Shown here piece after piece: positions 55,691 through 64,000 of a stretch of DNA of 64,000 nt. A program made the translations under genes and the position numbers. Position 1 is the first letter of the stretch; every line of letters starts with the position of its first letter. The stretch is taken from contig CM065891.1 in assembly GCA_033439255.1 (NCBI GenBank), forward strand, positions 1,364,001-1,428,000, in the 5' to 3' direction. Below the pieces are notes generated by a model. The model saw only the letters and a list, made by a program, of their open reading frames with translations. It was not told the DNA's origin and did no database searches. The stretch is from Hericium rajendrae (lineage: Eukaryota; Basidiomycota; Agaricomycetes; Russulales; Hericiaceae).

Positions 55691-56171
55691 AGAAGGACAT
55701 ACTGCTCCAAGGATTGCTTCTACAATCGCTTCAAGTCTTAAATGGTTACGACAATCGCTCCACGTCTTCGGGATGAGCACAGAAGAATGATAGGCCAGCC
55801 ATATAGATCAAGGGCAAAATTTCCAAAGTATGATCACTTCTTTCCTGACTTCGTAGAATTCACGCATGCGCGAAACTAGGGAAGCAGGGAAGCCGGAAAG
55901 ATGCGACGCTAATCGAACGCATAGACGATGGTCAGAAGATCTCCCCCTCCTAAATTTTGGACGCGAGTTCAGGGTTCGAAAATCACATGCATGTCTACGT
56001 CCCTGGCCGCGATGGTATAAAACTGAGGTACCTTCCAGCGAAAACACTATCTGGGATTTCAACCTCTTAAGGAGACCTTCGTACGTGCTTCACTTCACTT
56101 CCCACCGGACTTGATTTGTACTGACCGTTCTGCTCTTGTATTACAGTTTCTCATCGTCACAAGTTCTGACC
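55691..56171. other. Intergenic, promoter side of RING copy 2
   Basis: A TATA-like GGTATAAAACTGAG lies at 56014-56027. A spliced leader is likely, since several GT-AG pairs occur before the ATG at 56172. No other gene is seen. Confidence 0.45.
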
Positions 56172-56852
56172 ATGTCGATGAGTAACAGTGCACACAGCAA
56201 CTCCGACGTGAGCTCGATTAGCTCAATCATGGGCATTCTCAGTCCATCCGGCATGGACAAGGATCTTGATGACATCGATATCCGTGTGACCGAAGGCGGT
56301 GAAATGGTATTCGGCCCCGGAGAACTTACCAAATTCCTGGGGAAAATCCGCGTCGTAAGTCTGAATCGTTCGAAGGTGGTATGACATACTCATGAACTTC
56401 GTTGTTATAGCAAACAAGTGTGCTTGCTACTGGCAACTTCCTCCTGCGGCTCAGGTATCAACAAGTTCTCGATGCGGAGAACGAAAATTCTAATGTACGT
56501 CCCTATTTGTTCTTTTGCTGACATTGAATATATGCTGATATCATCGTAGTTTGTATCGGCCCTTCGTTACATGTGCCGGTGTGTGATATGCGCCCATGTC
56601 TGCACTCTGCCGTGGTCGCTCGAATGTGGGCACCTTGCATGCGAGGAATGTCTCGCTGGGGCGCTGCCAAAACAGGGTTGCTGGACATGCCCATCTTTTT
56701 CTTGCCAACGTCTAATTGTAGAGAAGCCCACCGTCTTGTTTTTCTTGCGACGTGTCATCTTTCATCTCAAGGAAAAGGATGATGTGCAATCCCTCAGCCA
56801 TACATTGTGGTTCTCGGAGAAGGGGGATCGCTGGGCTGACTACCTGAATTGA
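56172..56852 (+). CDS. RING-finger protein, copy 2
   Basis: Three exons: 56172-56355 (MSMSNSAHSNSDVSSISSIM to FLGKIRV), about 56410-56494 (QTSVLATGNFLLRLRYQQVL, then DAENENSN) and about 56551-56852. The RING is in the last exon: CRCVICAHV, ECGHLACEEC, then CWTCPSFSC. The final cysteine pair spacing is unusual (CPSFSC instead of CPxC), so zinc ligand 8 is uncertain. The tail PTVLFFLRRVIFHLKEKDD and WADYLN corresponds to VPIFSYAFRHLVFKIREI and WDEYLN of the gene at 50253, marking them as paralogs. The presumed E3 ligase role is inference. Confidence 0.75.
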
Positions 56853-57848
56853 TGATTGCATGTACTTCATCTAATTGTCTTTTGATGCACATGTACGAGA
56901 TTCTATCACCGCTGCCGGCACTTAAGCTTAGCTCAATAATAGACAGAAATTTGTCTCAAATTTCTGGCCCTCGAAGAAAGAAAGAAGAGGATTTTGTGTA
57001 CATGTCGATGCATCTGTATACACATCAGAATAGCACAGTATCTCTGTATCGCGCATGTCACTGATCGTTCTGTACTGACGTCGCGCTGTGATTGTCACTG
57101 AACTCGCTCGAGTGATGTGCTCACTTTTTAGACGTAACGTCGCCTGAGCCGTGAAGTCCATCTCCAGGAAGATTTTGAGGCTCTTAGGAAGCAGATTGCC
57201 CACCGGACCTGCCAACCCCGTACACCCTAGTCGTTTTGGTTTTGTCACTCGCTCATACTACAGTAAGTGCCTTATTATGTCTTCTACCTTCGTCTTTGTT
57301 TTATATATACTACCATTTGTTGCGGCATGTCACTCAATGAAATCGTTGATCAAATCTCCACTAGCATCAGCGGCGTAGAAAGGCTTAGGAGGATGAGACC
57401 CAACAGCCTTTGGTTTCTGGCTCGGGACGGGACAGAGACCCAGAGGCGCAGGACGCGGGACATGGGATGCGGGATTAGTAGAATAAACAGGTTTAGAGTC
57501 GAACGCGGCACGACGTGTCCCGAGTCCCGCGAGATGGGATGTGTAAGTGGGATACGATGTTGAAGCAGGATACGATGTTGAAGCAGGACACGGCTTAAGC
57601 AGGACGGGGCACGCCTCACTTGAGTCTTGCTCATCTCACTAGCTGTGGACCCTCGAGCTGGTCAGCCGATTCCAAAAATTTTTATTTGAATGATCGAACA
57701 TTTGCATCATAACCATGGGCGCGACTATCCGTACCCCTCGCAATCTGCCTTTCAAGATACCATCAACATAGGGACCCATCTGAGGCTACAGTAGTAAGTT
57801 ACTGCAGACGAGTATAGTAGTAGCGATGATGAAATTGGTGGTGAAAGT
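56853..57848. other. Intergenic, GGGACGGGAC-type degenerate repeats
   Basis: The segment 57415-57610 contains degenerate GGGACGGGAC/GGACGCGGGAC units and two copies of GAAGCAGGATACGATGTT-like sequence. A short frame with helical composition (VHLQEDFEALRKQIAH, about 57150-57200) is not enough to call a gene. Confidence 0.4.
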
Positions 57849-58454
57849 CTACAAATGCCTGCCACGAAGCCTCCTCGCAAGTGCAAGATCCTTCTGCTGA
57901 ATGGTGACACGTTTCGCATGAATGGCAGCAAGGTTGGTGTCCTCGAAGAGGGAGACGAGGTAGGCCTCAGCAGCCTCCTGAAGGGCCATAATGGCCGACG
58001 ACTGGAAGCGCATGTCGGGCTGTCAATGAAGGTGAGTGACAAGAGATAGATAAAGGAGATTAAACATGCCTTGATGCCGTACGCAATCTCGCGAACGAGA
58101 CGCTGGAAAGGGAGCTTGCGGATGAGCAGCTCTGTCGACTTTTGGTAGCGACGAATTTCACGAAGGGCCACGGTACCCGGGCGGAAGCGATGAGGCTTTT
58201 TCACAAGTATCGGAGCAGGCCCCTTGTAATCAGCCTTGGATTTTGATGTATCAGTCAATCAAAAACAACTAAAACACGCTAAGGGGCGTACCCTTCTGGG
58301 ATCATGATAATTGCTGGCCGTAATCGCAGCAATATGCTTACGGGGTGCCTTGCCTAATGACGAAAATGCATCAGATTAAAAAATAATTCAACTGCACTGC
58401 GAAAAATCACTCACCACCAGTAGACTTGCGGGCAGTCTGCTTAGTGCGAGCCAT
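57849..58454 (-). CDS. Divergent histone H3 variant
   Basis: Exons on the minus strand are 58415-58454, 58292-58353, 58070-58234 and 57849-58019, giving 145 residues against the usual 136. The first 18 tail residues are canonical ([18 protein letters not shown]). After that the tail is rewritten: [15 protein letters not shown], then [17 protein letters not shown], with nine extra residues. Lys23 is Ile, and the ARKS motif around Lys27 is ASNY. Lys4, 9, 14 and 18 and a VKK pair remain. From [20 protein letters not shown] the fold domain is nearly canonical, with QDFKTDLRF changed to YGIKPDMRF, Cys110 to Ala and a GRHL end. It is not CENP-A-like, since the tail start is canonical and loop 1 is short. 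Intron 3 starts GC (GCATGT) instead of GT. The frame is open, so it is probably a functional variant, though a young dying copy cannot be excluded. Confidence 0.9.
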
Positions 58455-59606
58455 TTCTTCCTAGTAGAATAGCAGGAGGGTTGGGCGAAAGTGAAGAACT
58501 CACAGCTTAATGGCCTGACTTCATATAGGCCAACGGGACGCCGTCGTAGCTGGAACGCGATGCCAACATGTCCGCGACAACTGAAAGACCGGACAACAAA
58601 TATTAGACCGAACTCAATCAGGAAACGGCGAAGTTATAGAAGAAGTTGTCGAGTGCATGGGGCAATGCCGACATTGTTCATGACAATGGTCTGCAACAAC
58701 AGTCTGCAACAACAGTCTGCGACAATGGTACAGGCTACAACTGAGGCAACAATGCTTAGAAGCAGATCGGCGAACTTAACATGAAACGGCAAACTTAGGA
58801 AGTAATCTGGCAATGGTTCCTACAGTTTTGTAGGCCGCATGGACTACACTCACAGCCTCGAGATCACCACCTGGATGGTGGTATGAACGCTGGATCTGCG
58901 CCTGCCAAATGGCGTGTGGGGTGAACGGCGAACCACCGACTTGTGTTGATTATCAGTATCACTGTCATATCAGCGAGACGGGACGCATCATTGGGACGGG
59001 ACACGCATCGGGACGGGCCGACTCGAATCCAAATTTCGTTATTGCGGGACCTCAGACTCACTGGATTGTCTTTGGGTACATTGATACACTTCCTTCCTTC
59101 CTTTATCAATATTTCTACAAATTCATCTTGCTATTGCATCATACGGCAATGCCAATCTCTACTTCGCAGAGCCACACGCATACTTAGCAGTGTCGCGCGG
59201 ATCCACGTGTCAGGATCATTACACTATTTGAGTTCGTGGGAACACATCTTCGCAAGGACTAACATAGAGAACCGGGGACGGCGCCAGCCGCTATGGATAA
59301 CGGAGGAGGAAAACGGAAGAGGCACCACAGCGCGGAACGTATCACGTGTGGGCGGCGCGTGAATCAACAAACCGCGTCTCAATCAGCGCGTCTCTGGCAC
59401 GTGGCCCACGTCCCCCACGTCCGTGTCGTCGCGCAGCCAATATGATGTCACCCATTCCACGGGTCTATTTATCCTCGTCGTCTCCCTGCCATCGTGACAT
59501 CGATGTCGGATTTTCCAGATAATCTTTAGAATTCTTTATCATTTATCATGCCTTTTGCGCCTCCCCGCGGGATCCGCATCCGCAGACCGGGACCGTCATC
59601 GCTCCT
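58455..59606. other. Intergenic; GGGACGGGAC repeats at 58975-59030
   Basis: It holds CAACAACAGTCTGC repeats (58690-58730) and a GACGGGACGCATC/GGGACGGGACACGCATC cluster like that at 57415-57610. No gene is supported. Confidence 0.4.
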
Positions 59607-59616
59607 ATATAAGTAC
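59607..59616 (+). promoter_or_regulatory. TATA box of glyoxalase I gene
   Basis: CTATATAAGT lies about 100 bases upstream of the ATG at 59707 and argues against the earlier ATG at 59548. Confidence 0.55.
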
Positions 59617-59706
59617 CACCACCCGCTCCCACTTCACCATTTCTCGCCTGCAGGACCTCCCACTGCATATACCACCCGTCCATTTCGCAGCTTTGCTCCA
59701 GCCAAT

Positions 59707-60488
59707 ATGCCGCACACTCCCGAGACCGCCAGCTTTAGGGTACGTACTCGGGGGACGAAGAGAAGGGGTGAGTGTGTCGGGAATCTGAAGCGCTGACTTC
59801 ACCGTGTATCGCGAACCGCAGTTCAACCACACGATGCTTCGCATCAAGGATCCTAAGGTCTCCATCCCCTTCTACACAGAGGTAAGTGTTTTCTTTGCTT
59901 TGACCTTGATCGTAGTCCAATTGTCATAATCGTAGACCTTGGGCATGGATCTCATTCAAAGTCTGTGTTTTCACAAATAATAGACACCATGGGATCGAGT
60001 TGATGTCATCCCGCAGAGCATGATTTCAGTGACTTCACGCTCTACTTCCTCGCGTTCGACCACTCTGGCGGCGTTGACTCGCTCGAGACGAAGAAGAAAA
60101 CACAACTGTCGCGTGAAGGTTCGCAGTCACGCGTGAAACCCCTCGGGGTGCATACTGAGTCATAGCCTCACAGGCATTTTGGAATTGACGCACAACCATG
60201 GCACCGAGGACTTGAAAGAGACGCCCTACCACAGTGGCAATTCCGAGCCCAAGGGCTTTGGTCACATCGCCATCACCTGTGAGGATGTCGAGGAAGCTTG
60301 CGACCGTTTCGAGAAGCTCGGTGTTCCTTTCCAGAAACGTCTCACGGACGGAAAGATGAAGCACATCGCGTTCATTAAGGATCCCGATGGGTACTGGATC
60401 GAAGTCGTGAGTTGCTTCATCAATACGGACGGTCCCTCGCTTATGTCCGTTGCAGCTGCCCTACACCAGAGGACCCACTGGGGAGTGA
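59707..60488 (+). CDS. GLO1: Lactoylglutathione lyase (glyoxalase I)
   Basis: The enzyme isomerises the methylglyoxal-glutathione hemithioacetal to S-lactoylglutathione, in the cytosol. Short exons join in phase: [59 protein letters not shown] then [31 protein letters not shown] to PDGYWIEV, and [10 protein letters not shown] with stop TGA at 60488. Metal ligands expected for the family are present: His in FNHTM, Glu in LELTHNHG, His in FGHIAI and Glu in YWIEV. At about 150 residues it is a single-domain form, unlike the two-domain yeast Glo1. No defect is seen. Confidence 0.9.
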
Positions 60489-61801
60489 AGTGCTTAAATA
60501 TTTAATCAGGGGGTCGAGAGGGCAGTATGAGAAGCAATATATGTAACCAATAGTATCAATCCTATGCTTTTTCGTGATTAGGCCGTGTCCAACCTCACCA
60601 GGATCTCCAGGATCTCTTTCCCTGTGAACTTACCTATTGTGTACCACAAGTGTGTCATTGGCCTTTGTAAGTCACTCGCCGTGAGCACGCTTCCCGTGTA
60701 GGCCCGCGCAACGAGTACGCATGCCGGGTCGGCCCTGGTCTTTCTACTCGCGAGCATGATCATCCGCCGCCGGCGCCGTCTCTCATACGAATGGAGGAGC
60801 GGCCGCGTCCACCACCTCTGGAGCTCTCTATGATATCAAAGATTTGCACCCTGAGGTACCATGTTTATACAGTTATTGCATATGGTATTTTGAACATGCT
60901 GAAGTGCGCACGGATGTCTAAGAGAAGGTTCAAGCTAGTCAACTGCAGGTGTCCGGCCTTCGCCGACCAACAGTAGCTAATCGAAATTCTCAAAAAAAAA
61001 ATCGTTCGGTTCTCGTATTCTTTTCTTCATGACCTACGTCATCTCTTACCTTTGTAACCTACGCTCTCAAACCATACTCCTTGGTGCTCGTGGTTCGGTG
61101 GAAGTGTGTACGGCGGAACGTGCGGACGCCCGGCGGCTATTAGGGACCCGGAAAGGCAGCTGGATTACGTACAACAAACGTGAAGTGATTGGCGAATGGA
61201 CGCGTTGCTTCACTCTCCGAGTTTCGCCCATGTGCAGGTCATACTTATCGCTTTCCTTCGCGCCCTGTCCGCGTTGGCCTCCTCATAGGCTTTGCATATG
61301 CCATACTTGTATATCGCACGCCATGAAAGGATATCTCAGGGAGAAATGCGCACGATCGAGCTTAGGCGCGCAGCCTTGAAGCTCACGGCACTTCAAGCTA
61401 ACATCGTCAAGCCAAAACGCGCTAATGCAGAGCATCGCGCCTCACGCCGCAGCGTCGTAGCCACGGATTAAAGCTTTCTGAACGATCCTGTGCTAAAGAA
61501 TGGCCATCCGCAAGTATCTCTTCGATCTTCCTAACTGTGAAATGCCGCGAAGGAGGCTCTACGCGAGGTCAAGGGACATAGGAACGGGCCAGGTCACCGC
61601 CTGAATCAGCTCCGGCTGTTTGCTCACGCGTTCACGTTGGCGACCCGTGGGGCCGGCTGATTGCGTTTATTAACTCCAGAGGACGCAGGATTTCCCGTTC
61701 CGCACACGTTCAACTCGAACGTGCTCCGCATCCATTCGCGCGGACGCGTCGCAGCTCTCTCCGCGGCCATATATCAGCTCTCATCCCCCATTTCAGTAGA
61801 A
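60489..61801. other. Intergenic, nothing recognised
   Basis: Short frames on both strands have no domain. A poly-A run lies near 60992. The segment 61400-61660 is GC-rich but non-coding as far as I can see. Confidence 0.45.
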
Positions 61802-63303
61802 ATGCTCCGCCAGCTCAGCACCACCTCTTCCCGTCTGCGTCGTCCAGTTTCGCTAGCTACACGCCCCCGTCGCCGTCTGTCTACCTCAAGCGTCACTTTG
61901 GCGAACCCCATTGACATGTCGAATATCGTGACTCACGTTCTGCCTGGTGGGTTCTCTCTATTTTATCTAACTGTTTCTGCTGACCGTCGAATTATAGAGT
62001 GCTGGGGACACCGTGGTGTGAGCAAAAGCCGCCGCCACAGTCGCATCCTGCCCTGACGTGTCATTCACATTTCACCAGGCTTCTGCGGCTTTCCCAGAAA
62101 ACACTCTTACCAGCTTCGAGGCCGCCATACGCGATGGCGCAGAGGGCATCGAGACTGGTAATTTGCTCTGCTTGGCTTGCCGTTGTATCCCGTAACCGTC
62201 GCTGCCAGACGTCCACGTCTCATTGGATGATGTCGTTGTCATGTTCCATGACCCCAGTTAGTATTTTTATCGTTGCGATGTCAGAATAACCTATTCATTA
62301 ATATCCGCCGTAGGCCTGGAACGGACTACTAATGGGAAGGGTAAGTTATACACTACCTTGTCAGTATCAAAAGGCTGACTGTGTTTCTCAGGTCTGATCA
62401 GAGAGAATAACTGGCATGGAGAAGGGGGCATGGAGCACGCCGGACTATGAAGACCCCCAAGCAGCCAATCCCCACATTCGCAGAGACCGTTGCGCTCCTT
62501 ATGAAGGTTCGCATATCCACGTCGCAACCGAGACCGCATGCTCACGTGATCCACAGCCCGAGAACCAGCACGTCCGCATTGACGTCGACGTGAAGCCGGA
62601 GAACGACCCGCCGCGCCTCTTCGCGCTCATGAACAAGATCATCCGCGCGCATGACGACTGGGAGACGCTCCTCGCGCCGCGCATCATCCTTGGGCTGTGG
62701 CACCCGCGCTTCATCGGCCCCGCCAAAACGCACATGCCATACTGTCGCCGCTCGTACATCGGCGATAGCCCGAGCCTCGCGCGGCAGTATTTCTGGCACG
62801 CCTGTGAGATTTTCTCGATGTCGTTCCCGTCGCTGTCCACGATCGACGGCATCAAGTAAGAGCGCGTCTCATGTGTGTGCGCTGGCGCTTATGTGCTGGC
62901 AGGTTCCGCAGGGAGTGTAAGGCGGCGGGCAAGAGCCTCATGGTGTGGACGGTCAACGAGCCAGCGCAGATGATGGAGGCTGTGCGCTGGGGCGTCGACG
63001 TTATCCTGACCGACAGAACCAGGGCCTGGCTCGCGATGCGCGCCGCCCTCGCCGGTGCGCCATTCTCCCTCCCGCATCGCCGTTATTAATGCTGACGAGC
63101 CGACAGAGGACTACGACACGGTCAGCAGCCGGTACAAGCGCACGTTCCTCTGGACGACGCCGTCGTACTACTCCGCCGTGCAGTACGCGATGATGCTCAA
63201 CAGCAAGCGCCAGCTCGAGCGCGTCGCGGGCTCGTTCGACGCGCACCGCGCCTTGCAGGATGAGGCGCCGCTCGGCGCCGCGCCCAGCAAGGCGCTCGCC
63301 TGA
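61802..63303 (+). CDS. Glycerophosphodiester phosphodiesterase, with one apparent frameshift
   Basis: It is a GDPD of the fungal Pgc1-like type, hydrolysing glycerophosphodiesters or phosphatidylglycerol. About nine exons. ATG 61802 gives an Arg/Ser-rich presequence (MLRQLSTTSSRLRRPVSLAT) typical of mitochondrial import; a second ATG at 61916 (MSNIVTHVLP) would give the usual shorter form. Catalytic segments are ECWGHRG, AFPENTLTSFEAAIRDGAEG, IETDVHVSLDDVVVMFHDP and LERTTNGKG. Later parts are NQHVRIDVDVKPENDPPRLF, LAPRIILGLWHPRF, LMVWTVNEPAQMMEAVRWGV, DVILTDRTRAWL and a C-terminal RTFLWTTPSYYSAVQYAMM. In the exon after GLIRENNWHGEGGMEHA (62395-62441) the frame changes by one base before RTMKTPKQPIPTFAETVALL (about 62443-62505). 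No splice option removes it. Either the sequence lacks a base there or the gene is newly inactivated. Confidence 0.85.
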
Positions 63304-64000
63304 TTATCTCGACTGTCGCATTCATATGCATCGCATTTAGACTTATCATTGTACTTATTCGCACCGTATTCCCGTCTCCGTCCTCATTAGCATCGCATCC
63401 GCATCCACCGTCTTGTTCCCGTCGATCCGCATTGTACAGTAGAGTGATATGTTAGAGCCGCTTATACCTTGGATATACATAGACATTTTGACCCTCGACT
63501 GGACTGATCAGTGCTTGCTTGCAAGCAACTTGTTCTCGCGGGCATGTTTGGGCAGATAGCATTACAAGTTCGATTCAACATCGACCGCTTGTAATTTGTG
63601 GAGAATCCAGTCTTTTCGAAGCTTCAGCTTGTTTATTCAATTCGCCCGATGTCTCTGTGAGTACCAATGCCTTGCAGACTATTTCCGTCGTCCACGTTAG
63701 TGATCAGAATCTAGAAAACATAACAATAATAATTTGACGTGAACACAGTGGCCGCTACGTATACAAGGCACTAGATATAGAATGGCAGACGTGGGACATG
63801 CGATTAATGCACAGCGCTGTGGAGGTTTCAAAGGAATTTGCTTTGGAGTACTAGAGCCATACACGCACATGCTACAGGACTGACAGACGTAAACAAATGA
63901 AACAAACGACAGATACTAACAGGATCGTTTACAGTCCAAGAAAGGACTGCGATATGCAGGACGGGGGGGGAAGGGGAAAGGATAAAGACACAAAGGGTGG
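63304..64000. other. Intergenic, nothing recognised
   Basis: AT-richer flank downstream of the GDPD gene, ending in a purine-rich GGGGGGGG-containing stretch (63960-64000). No gene is seen. Confidence 0.45.

Noticed and set aside
57849-58454. CENP-A (centromeric H3) as identity of the H3 variant
   Set aside because: The first 18 residues are canonical H3, loop 1 is not lengthened and the fold is almost that of ordinary H3.
59548-59706. Upstream ATG for the glyoxalase gene
   Set aside because: It precedes the TATA box at 59607 and would add an unrelated Pro-rich segment missing from the family.

Overview
The window looks like genomic DNA of a basidiomycete fungus, most likely an Agaricomycete. 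Genes are split by many 50-70 nt GT-AG introns, and TATA boxes lie 60-100 nt upstream of start codons. Protein families typical of mushroom-forming fungi recur: DUF5648 secreted proteins, DUF6589 proteins, class-C beta-lactamase-like hydrolases, F-box-like proteins and Helitrons. No rRNA, tRNA, CRISPR array or prokaryotic operon is seen. Exon structures come from splice signals and family resemblance read by eye, so boundaries are approximate unless stated.

Layout. 1-20 kb: a cytochrome P450 (1642-3804), a frameshifted beta-lactamase-like hydrolase (4640-6748), two DUF5648 secreted paralogs with the same core promoter (7278 and 10645) around an unrelated nuclear-type gene (8484-9740), and a large basic protein on the minus strand (11708-14023). 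Three relics follow: proteasome alpha-6 (14619), DUF6589 (17513) and TANGO2/NRDE (19545).

20-29 kb: a 62-residue gene (22118-27614) whose second intron is swollen from 68 nt to 5170 nt by a foldback element (22301-27392). The element has inverted arms of about 2 kb and a 10-bp target duplication that copies the 5' splice site.

29-41 kb: a Helitron region. The RepHel polyprotein (29895-37852) has a DUF6570-like N-terminus, an HUH/two-tyrosine Rep, a Pif1-type helicase and a C-terminal Cys/His peptidase-like segment. Iteron-like repeats precede it, and it converges on a companion gene (38122-41045). The coding region carries a few breaks.

41-57 kb: lineage-specific genes, including two RING-finger paralogs (50253 and 56172) and a second member (51807) of the family at 27894. 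Between the RING genes lies a mosaic (54080-55690) joined from three blocks homologous to the companion gene, the Helitron helicase and the 46-kb locus.

57-64 kb: conserved housekeeping-type genes. They are a histone H3 variant with a rewritten tail (57849-58454), glyoxalase I (59707-60488) and a glycerophosphodiester phosphodiesterase with one apparent frameshift (61802-63303).

The genes do not form an obvious pathway. The window reads as conserved islands in a transposon-rich, duplication-prone accessory region.
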